In this document: positions 1-7,548 of the stretch, one piece after another | How the letters are laid out: each line of letters opens with the position of its first letter | Position numbering within the stretch: the stretch's first letter is position 1 | Assembly (NCBI RefSeq): GCF_000218545.1 | Contig: NC_015671.1 | Location: 2,976,001-3,040,000 of the forward strand | Length of the DNA: 64,000 nt | Direction: 5' to 3' | Source: Cellulomonas gilvus ATCC 13127 | GTDB taxonomy: Bacteria > Actinomycetota > Actinomycetes > Actinomycetales > Cellulomonadaceae | Translations under genes and position numbers: made by a program | The notes under the pieces: model-generated | Seen by the model: only the letters and a program-made list of their open reading frames with translations | The model's database searches: none | What the model was told of the DNA's origin: nothing

Positions 1-1151
1 TCCCCGGTGGCGACGGCGTGTACATCCCGGCCGGCTGGTCGGGCACCATGCCCAACGGTGACGCGATCAAGCCGGGCGTCTCCTTCCTCGACATGCGCTC
101 GTTCTACAAGAACGACCCCGCATGGTCGAAGGTCGAGAACGCGCTGGCCACCGGCAAGGCGCCCACGTTCACCTACCACCGCTTCTGGGCGCAGACCGCG
201 ATCGCCGCGGCCCTGGCGGACTACGACCGCCTGTTCGGTGAGGACACCCCCACCGAGCCCGACACGCAGGCACCGACGGCCCCGACGGGCCTGACCGCCG
301 GCACCGTCACCAGCACGTCGGCGCAGATCTCCTGGACCGCCTCGACCGACGACGTCGCCGTGACCGGCTACGACGTCTACCGCGGCACGACGAAGGTCGG
401 CTCCGCCACCGGCACCACCTTCACCGACACGGGTCTGACCGCCGACACGACGTACTCGTACACCGTGCGGGCCAAGGACGCCGCCGGCAACGTGTCCCCG
501 GCCTCCGCGGCACTGTCCGTGAAGACCACCACGGGCACGGTCGTCGACACCGTCGCACCCAGCGTGCCCACCGGTCTGACCGCGGGCACCGTCACCGAGA
601 CGAGCGTCGCGCTGTCCTGGACCGCGTCCACCGACAACGTCGGCGGCTCGGGCATGGCGGGCTACGACGTCTACCGCGGCACGACGAAGGTCGGCTCGGT
701 CACCGGGACCACGTACACGGACACGGGCCTGACCGCCGCGACCGCGTACTCCTACACCGTCCGGGCCAAGGACGTCGCGGGCAACGTGTCCGCCGCCTCC
801 GCCGCCCTGTCGGTCACGACCAAGTCCACGACGACCGGCGGGTCCTGCAAGGTCGTCTACAACGCCTCGAGCTGGAACTCCGGCTTCACCGCGTCGGTCA
901 AGGTCACCAACACCGGCACCACCGCCCTGTCCGGCTGGGCCCTGAAGTTCGACCTCACGGCCGGACAGCAGGTCACGCAGGGCTGGAGCGCCACCTGGGC
1001 CCAGTCCGGCGCCACGGTCACCGCGACCAACGCGCCCTGGAACGGCACCCTGGCCCCCGGCCAGAGCGTCGACATCGGCTTCAACGGCTCGCACAACGGC
1101 CAGAACCCGAACCCGACGGCCTTCACCCTGAACGGCGCCACGTGCAGCTGA
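1..1151 (+). CDS. GH48 exocellulase, C-terminal part (GH48 end - FnIII x2 - CBM2)
   Basis: The gene enters from the left edge; the frame is read from base 3 and about 382 residues are visible. The first ~84 residues, with the run [10 protein letters not shown], a LDMRS segment and YHRFWAQ near the end, look like the tail of the GH48 processive cellobiohydrolase domain. Two fibronectin type III domains follow (about 88-174 and 183-275), then a family 2a carbohydrate-binding module (281-382) bounded by two cysteines and with conserved Trp residues. Secreted GH48 enzymes attack crystalline cellulose from chain ends. The order matches Cellulomonas fimi CbhB, which carries three FnIII domains; only two are present here. 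The signal peptide and most of the catalytic domain lie outside the window, so the GH48 call rests on the domain tail and its partners. Confidence 0.8.
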   Translation, partial: PGGDGVYIPAGWSGTMPNGDAIKPGVSFLDMRSFYKNDPAWSKVENALATGKAPTFTYHRFWAQTAIAAALADYDRLFGEDTPTEPDTQAPTAPTGLTAGTVTSTSAQISWTASTDDVAVTGYDVYRGTTKVGSATGTTFTDTGLTADTTYSYTVRAKDAAGNVSPASAALSVKTTTGTVVDTVAPSVPTGLTAGTVTETSVALSWTASTDNVGGSGMAGYDVYRGTTKVGSVTGTTYTDTGLTAATAYSYTVRAKDVAGNVSAASAALSVTTKSTTTGGSCKVVYNASSWNSGFTASVKVTNTGTTALSGWALKFDLTAGQQVTQGWSATWAQSGATVTATNAPWNGTLAPGQSVDIGFNGSHNGQNPNPTAFTLNGATCS

Positions 1152-1166
1152 CGCACTGACGCCCGC

Positions 1167-1212
1167 ACGACGGAGCGCCCCGGGGACCTCGGTCCTCGGG
1201 GCGCTCCGTCGT
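1167..1212 (+). terminator. Strong intrinsic-type hairpin after the GH48 gene
   Basis: A perfect 16-bp inverted repeat (1167-1182 with 1197-1212) starts 15 bases after the cellulase stop. There is no clear T-run, as is usual for high-GC actinobacterial terminators. It may also serve the convergent DUF2510 gene. Confidence 0.8.
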
Positions 1213-1246
1213 TGTGCGGCGTCCACGGAAGAGCGCTCGACGGTTC

Positions 1247-1702
1247 TCAGGGGTTCGACGAGCCACCGGGCGGCGTCGAGCCGCCGCGTTCGAGGATGCG
1301 GCAGAAGTGGGCGTTGACGAACAGGGCGGCCGCCCCGACGAGCAGGACCAGCGCGAAGAAGGCCATGAACACCGCACGCCACGCCTCGCGCGCCCCGAGC
1401 GCGAAGGCCACGGGGGGCAGCGCCATCACGACGAAGACCGCACCGAACACCGTCGAGAGTGCGCTGCCGCCACCGCCGCCCCAGGCGACGCCGGCCCACC
1501 TGATCCGCTCGTGCCGGACCGACACCCGGGGGTGCGCACCGGGCTGGACGGCGGGGCGCAGGTGCTCGGTCCAGTGCCGGCCGTCCCACCACCGCTCGAG
1601 TCCAGGCTGGTCGGCCGGGTACCACCCGGCCGGTGGCTGCGGAGGCGGCGCGGACCGCCCGGCGGACGGTGCCGAGTCTGGATCGACGGTCGGCCCGGTC
1701 AT
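1247..1702 (-). CDS. DUF2510 domain membrane protein
   Basis: This protein of about 151 residues has a proline-rich N-terminus followed by the DUF2510 signature: PPAGWYP, then a WWDG..WTEH run. The function of that short motif is unknown. It usually precedes membrane segments in actinobacterial proteins. Two hydrophobic segments follow (roughly residues 75-100 and 110-135), so it is probably an inner-membrane protein with a cytoplasmic N-terminal tail. The ATG at 1702 is chosen; a GTG nine bases upstream is equally possible, and neither has a clear ribosome binding site. It is transcribed towards the cellulase terminator and shows no operon partner. Confidence 0.7.
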   Translation of the reverse strand: MTGPTVDPDSAPSAGRSAPPPQPPAGWYPADQPGLERWWDGRHWTEHLRPAVQPGAHPRVSVRHERIRWAGVAWGGGGGSALSTVFGAVFVVMALPPVAFALGAREAWRAVFMAFFALVLLVGAAALFVNAHFCRILERGGSTPPGGSSNP

Positions 1703-1765
1703 GTGGGACACCGTATCGGCGGCTACGGAGCGGTTGGTCCGGTTCGCGGCCTCGTGGGCCCGCCG

Positions 1766-2737
1766 TCACCCGTCCAGCGTCACGACCACCTTGCCGCGCA
1801 CGGCACCCGCCTCGAGCAGCGCGAACGCCTCCACGGCGCGTGCGAACGGCAGCACGGTCCCGACGAGTGGGCGCACCCGCCCGGCGGCCACGTCGGCCAG
1901 GAGCGCCGCCACGTCGTCGGGGCCGACCCTGGCGGCCAACGGACGCAACCGCGGCGCGACGATGGGGTTGGTCACCACCGCGGCGAGCAGCCGGCCCATC
2001 GGGCCGATGACGCGCCCACCCCGCCCGGAGGTGAGCACCACCGCACCGCCCGGGCGCACCGCGCGCCGCAGCTCGCCGAGCGACCGCCCGCCTCCGACGT
2101 CCACGACCGCGTCGAACCCGGCGGCGGTCAGCGGCGCACCACGCTCGAGGGGCTCGGCCCCCGCGGCCCGGACGACGTCCGCCTTGGCCGCGCTGCACTC
2201 CCCCACCACGTCGGCGCCCACCGCACGCGCGAGCTGTACGACAAACCCGCCCACACCGCCCGAGGCGCCCGTGACCAGCACGCGCGAGCCGGGGCCGACG
2301 CTCGCGGCACGGAGCGCCTGGCGCGCGGTGGCGCCCGCGAGCGGGACCGTCGCGGCGTCCACCAGGGTCACGTCGTCGGGGATGCGGGCCAGTGCGTCGG
2401 CCGGTGCGACCACCTCACGCGCGAGCGAGCCGGGCACCTCGCCCGCGACCCGGTCCCCAGCGGACCACGCGGTGACGCCCGGCCCGACGGCGACGACGGT
2501 CCCGGCCAGGTCGCGGCCGCGCACGGGCCGGCGCGGGCGTCGCAGGCCGAAGCCGGCGCGCACCAGCAACGGCTCGCCGTGGGTCAGCAGCACGTCGGCC
2601 GCGTTGAGCGAGACCGCGGCGGAGCGCACCAGCACCTGACCCGCGCCCGGCTCGTCGCGCGGCACGTCGGCGTGCCGCAGCACGTCCCGCACCGGGCCGT
2701 ACGCGGTGGCGACCAGCGCCTCGACTGTGGCGCTCAT
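1766..2737 (-). CDS. Zinc-free NAD(P)H:quinone-type oxidoreductase (MDR superfamily)
   Basis: At 323 residues this has the length and order of quinone oxidoreductase-like medium-chain dehydrogenases. An N-terminal GroES-like part carries the GRDLAGTVVAVG segment. A Rossmann domain follows with the nucleotide-binding run GASGGVGGFVVQLA, and the protein ends in a substrate-binding tail. The zinc-binding Cys/His set of true alcohol dehydrogenases is not seen, so it likely reduces quinones or enones with NADPH in the cytoplasm. Its start overlaps the stop of the upstream small membrane gene (ATGA). It is therefore the last gene of a three-gene operon led by an ArsR-type repressor. The physiological substrate cannot be read from the sequence. 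Confidence 0.8.
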   Translation of the reverse strand: MSATVEALVATAYGPVRDVLRHADVPRDEPGAGQVLVRSAAVSLNAADVLLTHGEPLLVRAGFGLRRPRRPVRGRDLAGTVVAVGPGVTAWSAGDRVAGEVPGSLAREVVAPADALARIPDDVTLVDAATVPLAGATARQALRAASVGPGSRVLVTGASGGVGGFVVQLARAVGADVVGECSAAKADVVRAAGAEPLERGAPLTAAGFDAVVDVGGGRSLGELRRAVRPGGAVVLTSGRGGRVIGPMGRLLAAVVTNPIVAPRLRPLAARVGPDDVAALLADVAAGRVRPLVGTVLPFARAVEAFALLEAGAVRGKVVVTLDG

Positions 2738-2994
2738 TCCACGCTCCGCAGGATTCGCTCGATCCCGGCCAGCCGCGTCTGCAGGTCCGCCAGGTCTGCG
2801 GCGGCGCGCTTCTGGGCCTCGATCGTCGCTGCGGACAGCTCGTCGTACCGCGCGAGCAGGCGCTTGACCTCCTCCGAGCGCGCCTCGTCGAGGTCGAGCT
2901 TGCGGGACTCGTTGCGCGTGGCGACGACGGCGATGCCGACCATCAGCGCGACGACGAGCACTCCGAGCAGCAGGATCACCGTGGGCCAGTCCAT
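2734..2994 (-). CDS. Small single-pass membrane protein with coiled coil
   Basis: The product has 86 residues. An N-terminal hydrophobic helix (about 5-27) is followed by a charged, heptad-like helix rich in Glu, Lys, Arg and Leu to the end. That suggests a membrane-anchored coiled coil facing the cytoplasm. It is tightly coupled on both sides: its ATG overlaps the regulator stop in a TGATG, and its stop overlaps the oxidoreductase start. I do not recognise a named family. The coupling suggests it is co-translated with the repressor and the oxidoreductase and acts in the same response, but its role is unknown. Confidence 0.65.
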   Translation of the reverse strand: MDWPTVILLLGVLVVALMVGIAVVATRNESRKLDLDEARSEEVKRLLARYDELSAATIEAQKRAAADLADLQTRLAGIERILRSVE

Positions 2995-3320
2995 CAGTCG
3001 TCCTCCGGGGCAGCGTGGGCGGGTGGGGTCAGGGTCGCGGCCGCGTCGACGACGAGGTCCGGGGTCAGGTGCAGGTCCAGCGGGGCGAGCTCGAAGTACT
3101 TCATGGCCTTGCCGTCCGACGACAGCTCGAGGCTCCCCACGACGAGGCCCGCGGCCTCGAGCTTCTGCAGGTGCAGGTGCAGCAGCGGGCGGCTCACGCC
3201 GATCTCACGGGCCAGGTGGCTGACGTAGTCGCGGCCACCGGCGAGCCGCGCGACGATCCGCAGGCGCACCGGGTGCGCGAGCGCCGCCAGCGTCTCGACC
3301 AGCCGGTCCCCGTCGGTCAT
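2994..3320 (-). CDS. ArsR-like winged-helix repressor
   Basis: The protein has 108 residues and a classic winged helix: LAALAHPVRLRIVARL, then LAREIGVSRPLLHLHLQKLEAAGLV as the recognition helix region, then a beta-wing. No CxC metal motif is present, so it is not an arsenic sensor of the kind found at 20-27 kb. The ligand is unknown. The ATG at 3320 follows a GGTGGG-type binding site; a longer open frame to 3404 would run through the palindrome at 3327-3350 and is unlikely. It heads an operon with the small membrane protein and the MDR oxidoreductase and probably represses it. Confidence 0.75.
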   Translation of the reverse strand: MTDGDRLVETLAALAHPVRLRIVARLAGGRDYVSHLAREIGVSRPLLHLHLQKLEAAGLVVGSLELSSDGKAMKYFELAPLDLHLTPDLVVDAAATLTPPAHAAPEDD

Positions 3321-3326
3321 CCACCC

Positions 3327-3350
3327 ACCTGTCAGTATTTGCTTACAGGT
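3327..3350. promoter_or_regulatory. Palindromic operator candidate of the ArsR/MDR operon
   Basis: The inverted repeat ACCTGT-N12-ACAGGT sits 7 bases upstream of the repressor ATG. Inner bases are also partly symmetric (TGTnAGnA / TnCTnACA). The AT-rich core stands out from the surrounding GC-rich DNA. Its position fits autoregulation by the ArsR-like protein. Confidence 0.6.
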
Positions 3351-3476
3351 GGAAGGTAGTGCTGATCCCGCGCATCGCGCAAGACCGTGTATCTGGTCCA
3401 GCACCGCGGGTCACATTCCCCGTGGGGGCACAGCCATCCGCCGCGCCACGTGCGACGGGTCGGGACGGGAGACCTC

Positions 3477-4340
3477 ATGGCGACGCTCAACGGCTGGGAC
3501 GACGCCTCCGCCGCGCAGGTGGACCGCCTCTTCCTGGCCGACGACGAGAACGGCTGCGAGGTGCTGCGTGGCGACGTGGCCGCGGCGTTCACGTGGTTGG
3601 TGGAGCAGATCCACACGCGCGTCGAACGCGTCACGGTGCTCAACGGCTGGCGGTCACGCGCGTTCAACACGTCCGTCGGCGGGCACCCGGGCTCCAACCA
3701 CATCTCCGCCACCGCGATCGACGTCAACGGGGGCCGCCACCCGTACGAGGCCCACCAGCGCGGCCAGCCCTACTCGTCGGGCTTCACCGCGGCGCAGACC
3801 GCGGAGGTCCGGCGGATCCTTGCCGAGGCCGACGGGCTGTTCACCTGGGGCCTCGACTTCCCCGTGGGCCTGCGGGACGCCATGCACTTCGAGATCACGA
3901 CCGGCCGCCGGGCCTCGGCCGTCCGGGCGTTCGTCACCACGGGCACGTCGAGCACACGTCAGGAGGACGACATGGGCGAGCTGGACCCCAAGCAGCGGAT
4001 CCCCGTCACAGGAGAGGCCGCCACGGTGCTGGGCCTCAAGGAGCAGTCGCTGGGCGGCATGCTCGGGTACGCGTCCGCGGGCTTCCGGCAGAGCCGTCGG
4101 GACGCGGCCCGCATCCTCGCGGGGCAGCGCGCGATCCTCGTCGCGCTGGGACAGGCGGTCGACGAGCGGGCGATCGCCGCGCAGGTGGTCGCGACGCTGC
4201 GGGACGACCTGACCGAGGTGCTGCTCGCCGAGATCCGCACGCGCAAGGTCGGCGTGACGCGCAAGGCGGCCGAGACCATCGCGGCCGCGACCGTCGCGCA
4301 GCTGACCGAGCGGTTCGCGGTCGAGCCGGACGGAGACTGA
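3477..4340 (+). CDS. M15-family D-Ala-D-Ala carboxypeptidase / endolysin-like peptidase
   Basis: The protein has 287 residues. The N-terminal ~150 residues carry the M15 zinc motif SNHISATAIDVN and the later catalytic stretch DAMHFEI, as in VanY-type and phage endolysin peptidases that cut peptidoglycan peptide stems. The C-terminal ~115 residues form a helical region resembling the tails of actinophage lysins. No signal peptide is visible, which also fits an endolysin. The ATG at 3477 is preceded by GGGACGGGAG; upstream in-frame starts lack such a site. No other phage genes flank it, so it may be a domesticated lysin or an autolysin exported another way. Confidence 0.7.
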   Translation: MATLNGWDDASAAQVDRLFLADDENGCEVLRGDVAAAFTWLVEQIHTRVERVTVLNGWRSRAFNTSVGGHPGSNHISATAIDVNGGRHPYEAHQRGQPYSSGFTAAQTAEVRRILAEADGLFTWGLDFPVGLRDAMHFEITTGRRASAVRAFVTTGTSSTRQEDDMGELDPKQRIPVTGEAATVLGLKEQSLGGMLGYASAGFRQSRRDAARILAGQRAILVALGQAVDERAIAAQVVATLRDDLTEVLLAEIRTRKVGVTRKAAETIAAATVAQLTERFAVEPDGD

Positions 4341-4371
4341 CCGGCCGCTCGCGGCCGTGGCGCGACCGACC

Positions 4372-4401
4372 GTGGCGCGACCGGCCGACCGGGCGCGCCA
4401 C
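4372..4401. terminator. Hairpin between the M15 peptidase and a lipoprotein gene
   Basis: The inverted repeat GTGGCGCG / CGCGCCAC has an internal CCGG pair. It lies in the 70-base gap between two convergent genes and could terminate both. A direct repeat (4355-4368 and 4370-4383) partly overlaps it. Confidence 0.5.
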
Positions 4402-4410
4402 GGAGCGACC

Positions 4411-5145
4411 TCAGGCCGCCGACTCGATCCGGTCCACGGCGGTCGAGGCGAGCTCGCCGATCGCCGCCGGGTCGAGACCGAGCGCCGCGAGCGTCACGTG
4501 CTGGTCACCCACGGCCACGAACACGAAGTGCAGGGTCAGCCCCTGCGTGGACGCGGCCACGCCCACCGCGCCGTCACCGACCTGGGGCACGTCGAACGTC
4601 TCGAGCGCCATCTCGAGCACGGCGCCGTCGGCCGCGGTCTCCCGGACCGTCGGGCACGCGCTGATGACGCCCTCGATTCCCGCGAGCTCGGCGACGTCGG
4701 TGTCCGCGATCGTCTCGATGCGCTGCGCGACCACCTGGGGCGCGCTCTCGGCGGCCAGCTGCACCACGCCCGTGGCCGTGGGCTCGTCGTCGGCCATCCC
4801 CTCCATGGCCTCCATGAGGGCGCTGCACTCGGGGGGCTCGACCGTGCGATCGTCGTCGTCCGTGTCGTCGCCCAGCAGGTCCATGCCGGAGACGGTGTCG
4901 ACGATCCAGCCGTCACCGAGGTCGTCGGCGGTCAGCAGCGCCGCGTCGACCTGCTCCTGCGTCAGCGACAGCACCTCAGGCTCGGGCGTGGGGCTGGGCG
5001 TCGGCTCCGCGCTGGGCGACGCCGCCGCGGGGGCGGTCGTCGCCGCGGCGTCCGGCGCCGGGTCGTCGCCACCTCCGCAGGCGGCGAGCGCGGCCGTCAT
5101 CGAGAGCAGCAGGAGCGGCGCGAGTGCGCGGCGGGTGACGGACAT
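4411..5145 (-). CDS. Secreted lipoprotein, function unknown
   Basis: The product has 244 residues. The N-terminus (two Arg, hydrophobic core, ALAAC lipobox) is a lipoprotein signal, so the mature protein should be anchored on the outer face of the membrane through its cysteine. A low-complexity stretch of Ala, Pro, Ser, Thr and Asp follows, then a domain of about 190 acidic residues with two cysteines (ECSAL, SACPT) that could form a disulfide. It resembles actinobacterial lipoproteins of the sensor-domain type, but I cannot assign a family with confidence. The ATG at 5145 has an AGGGGGA binding site; the longer frame to 5223 does not begin with a signal peptide. Confidence 0.7.
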   Translation of the reverse strand: MSVTRRALAPLLLLSMTAALAACGGGDDPAPDAAATTAPAAASPSAEPTPSPTPEPEVLSLTQEQVDAALLTADDLGDGWIVDTVSGMDLLGDDTDDDDRTVEPPECSALMEAMEGMADDEPTATGVVQLAAESAPQVVAQRIETIADTDVAELAGIEGVISACPTVRETAADGAVLEMALETFDVPQVGDGAVGVAASTQGLTLHFVFVAVGDQHVTLAALGLDPAAIGELASTAVDRIESAA

Positions 5146-5283
5146 CGGAGTTCCCCCTGGGAGACGGCTGAACCAACGCCGTGAGCATCCCAGCGCACGT
5201 GCCGCGGGGTGGGCCGGATTCACCCTCCCGGCCCACCCCGCGGTGGATGCATACGCGTGTACGCGGCCCTCCTGGGCCCTACG

Positions 5284-5547
5284 TCACCGCCTGCCGCGCG
5301 AGCCCGCGGCGATCGCGACCCCGACGGCCGCGAACGCGACCTGCAGCAGCAGCTCGATCCAGTCGATGCCGTCGGTGTCCTTGACGCCGAGCAGGCTGGC
5401 GACCCACGTGCCGAGCAGCGCCGCGATGATCCCGATCACGATGGTCAGCAGGATCGAGATGTTCTGCCTGCCGCGCACCACCAAGCGCCCGAGCACGCCG
5501 ACGATGGCGCCGATGATGATGGCCGTGATGATCCCCGTGACAGTCAT
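5284..5547 (-). CDS. GlsB/YeaQ/YmgE family stress-response membrane protein
   Basis: The product has 87 residues and three hydrophobic segments: one at the N-terminus with small-residue GxxxG-like spacing (IIIGAIVGVLGRLVV), then about 30-50 and 65-82. This is the usual length and pattern of the YeaQ/YmgE (transglycosylase-associated) family. Those proteins are small membrane proteins induced by stress, with no known enzymatic activity. An AGGAGG-type binding site precedes the ATG. It stands alone between a lipoprotein and a methyltransferase gene. Confidence 0.8.
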   Translation of the reverse strand: MTVTGIITAIIIGAIVGVLGRLVVRGRQNISILLTIVIGIIAALLGTWVASLLGVKDTDGIDWIELLLQVAFAAVGVAIAAGSRGRR

Positions 5548-5644
5548 GAGAACCCCTCCTGGTGGATTTGCCCTGCCTGGGAACCGTAGGGCCGTTCCGT
5601 TCGTTCCGCGCGGCGAGCGCGCATCCGGGACCTGCCCGGACGCG

Positions 5645-6256
5645 TCAGCCGGCCCGCCGGGCGGCCACCTGCTCGACCAGCCGATGGCGTGACGCGACGG
5701 TCTCGACCGCCTCGAGCCCGGCGTCCGCCAACCGCACCAGCGGTCGGCGCCGGTGGTGCTCCCCGTGCCGCCGCCCCAGCACGTCCAAGCCGCGCTGGAC
5801 CACGCGCCAGCCGGCCGCCGAGGACTCCACGTGGTCGGCGATCAGCACCCGGCCGTCCGGCCGCACCACGCGCGCGAGCTCACGCAGCACCACGACCTCG
5901 TCCGACACGCAGCACAGCGCGAACGTGCAGATCACCGAGTCGAACGACGCGTCCGGCCACGGCAGCCGCGCCGCATCCGCCTGGACGGCCCGCACGGCCA
6001 CGCCCGCCTCGTCGGCCCGACGTCGCGCCAGCGCGAGCATCGCCGCGCTGCCGTCCGTCAGCGTGACCGCGGCGGCCGACGCCGCGTAGTGCGGCAGGTT
6101 CGCCCCCGTGCCCGCCGCGACCTCCAGCACCTCGCCCCGCACCCGCTGCGCGACCCACACCCGCGCCGGGGTCATGAGCCGCGGCTCGAGCCAGCGGGTC
6201 GCGCGGTCGTAGCCCGCCGCCTGCGCGTCCCAGTACGCGCCGTGCTCCTCCGCCAT
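5645..6256 (-). CDS. Class I SAM-dependent methyltransferase
   Basis: The protein has 203 residues. The SAM-binding motif I EVLEVAAGTGANLPHYA, an acidic loop (LTDGSAAML) and motif IV-V (FDSVICTFALCCVSD) are typical of UbiE/MenG-like type 11 methyltransferases. The acceptor is unknown; this subfamily often acts on lipids, quinones or small molecules in the cytosol. The ATG at 6256 has a GGGAGG binding site seven bases upstream, which sets the start rather than the open frame running to 6319. Nineteen bases separate it from the upstream gene, so the two may be co-transcribed. Confidence 0.75.
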   Translation of the reverse strand: MAEEHGAYWDAQAAGYDRATRWLEPRLMTPARVWVAQRVRGEVLEVAAGTGANLPHYAASAAAVTLTDGSAAMLALARRRADEAGVAVRAVQADAARLPWPDASFDSVICTFALCCVSDEVVVLRELARVVRPDGRVLIADHVESSAAGWRVVQRGLDVLGRRHGEHHRRRPLVRLADAGLEAVETVASRHRLVEQVAARRAG

Positions 6257-6275
6257 GCCGCGACCTCCCGGGCCG

Positions 6276-6878
6276 TCACCGCGCGATCGTCGTGCGCACC
6301 GCCGTGACCGACGGCGCACCGGGCACCGATGAGAAGCCGAACCCCACGGGCGGCACCCGCTCCTGCAGCATGCCGCAGTCCACGCCGCGCCACGTCACGC
6401 GCGCGTCGACGATCGCGTGCTGGTCCGTCGCGCCGTACCACTCGGTCCGCCCGCCACCCGCGGACCCGCGCGTGCGCACGCCCGGCAGCACCACGCGCGC
6501 CACCGGGTCCACCGCGGTGGCGAACCACCGCGAACGCGCCACCGCCCCCGGCACCAGCCCCAGCGCATGCCCAATGGCCGTGCGCGCCCCGATCGTCAGG
6601 TCCACCGTCAGCGGTCCCGCGCGCACCGTCCACGTGCGCGCCCGCTCGTCGGGCGTGCACCGCGTGGGCACGACGAGCACGTCGTCGAACGTGTACGTCG
6701 CCGCGACCTCGTCGGCGATCTCCCGTGTCGGGGCCAGCAACGTACGGCGACCCGCCGCGTCCTGCGTCATGACGTCGACGAACGGCGGCCACGGCGAGCG
6801 CAACCACCGGCCGACGACGATGCGCCGACCGTCGGCGGTCGCCAGCCCCGCGATGTGGCCCTGGTAGCGGTCGATCAC
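6276..6878 (-). CDS. Conserved-looking hypothetical protein
   Basis: The product has about 200 residues; the GTG at 6878 is the likeliest start. It begins IDRYQGHIAGLATADG and is rich in beta-prone stretches with no transmembrane segment and no signal peptide. Repeated Trp and Arg residues and a single cysteine near the end (GVDCGML) are visible. I do not recognise the family. It lies head-to-tail with the methyltransferase (19-base gap) and downstream of a lipoprotein gene (41-base gap), so a loose operon is possible. Coding is supported by strong third-position GC over the whole frame. Confidence 0.5.
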   Translation of the reverse strand: MIDRYQGHIAGLATADGRRIVVGRWLRSPWPPFVDVMTQDAAGRRTLLAPTREIADEVAATYTFDDVLVVPTRCTPDERARTWTVRAGPLTVDLTIGARTAIGHALGLVPGAVARSRWFATAVDPVARVVLPGVRTRGSAGGGRTEWYGATDQHAIVDARVTWRGVDCGMLQERVPPVGFGFSSVPGAPSVTAVRTTIAR

Positions 6879-6919
6879 CCGCCCATGGTGCGGGCTCGTC
6901 GCGCGCCGCGCGCGGCGGG

Positions 6920-7399
6920 TCAGGACGGGTCGAGCGTGACCGTCCAGATCTCGGAGCCGTCCGGGTTCAGGTACGTGTACGCCACGCGCGGGGAGGCGAT
7001 GCCCTCGCGCTCCATCTCGGGGAAGATCTGCGCGTCCGCCGTCTCCTGCAGCGTCGGGACGTACTCCTCCAGCCCCTTGGCGGCCGCCTTCACGTCCGCC
7101 TCCTCGGCGAACGTGTAGACGTACTCCATGGTGCTGGGCGGCACCGCGCGCACCTCGAGGTCGGAGTACGTGTCCGAGCCGTCCAGCATCGACTCGACCA
7201 GCGGCTGCACCTTGCCGACGTACACCTCGAGCGCCTCGGCGGAGTCGTCGGTGGGCTCCTCGCCAGCAGGCGTGCTCGCCTCCGCGGCGGGCGTGGTGGC
7301 CGCGGCCTGCGTGCCCTTCGACGGCTCCGGCGAGTCGGACGAGCAGCCCACGAGTCCGGCGGCGAGGGCGAGGGTCACGAGTGCAAGGGTCGGCTTCAC
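6920..7399 (-). CDS. Lipoprotein with DUF4854-like domain
   Basis: The product has 159 residues. The signal peptide ends in a lipobox (LVGC) followed by Ser-Ser-Asp, then a linker rich in Ala, Thr and Pro. The C-terminal ~100 residues match the pattern of DUF4854 lipoproteins: repeated LE.YV...P and a segment like SDLEVRAVPPSTMEYVYTF. Function is unknown; it should sit on the outer membrane face. The start is a GTG at 7399 with a weak binding site, chosen because it places Lys-Pro directly before the hydrophobic core. Confidence 0.65.
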   Translation of the reverse strand: MKPTLALVTLALAAGLVGCSSDSPEPSKGTQAAATTPAAEASTPAGEEPTDDSAEALEVYVGKVQPLVESMLDGSDTYSDLEVRAVPPSTMEYVYTFAEEADVKAAAKGLEEYVPTLQETADAQIFPEMEREGIASPRVAYTYLNPDGSEIWTVTLDPS

Positions 7400-7482
7400 G
7401 CACGGAGCATAAGCGGCCCCGCGCCCGCTTTGTCGCGTGCGCCCAGGACCAAGCCGGCGTGCGGCTGACCCGACGGGCAACG

Positions 7483-7525
7483 CGACGCTGCGGGCCGCCC
7501 CCGGTGGGAGCGGCCCGCAGCGTCG
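7483..7525 (-). terminator. Intrinsic-type terminator of the GH62 gene
   Basis: A perfect 16-bp inverted repeat (7483-7498 with 7510-7525) and an 11-base loop lie 24 bases downstream of the arabinofuranosidase stop on the minus strand. Confidence 0.85.
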
Positions 7526-7548
7526 TGCTTCGTCGGTGCGCCGACCGG

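Noticed and set aside
4355-4383. Direct repeat of 14 bases after the M15 gene
   Set aside because: It is short and low in complexity, and part of it belongs to the terminator-like hairpin.
3359-5692. Open frame of 777 codons
   Set aside because: It overlaps the M15 peptidase, a lipoprotein and a YeaQ-type gene in other frames, with no domain or start signal.
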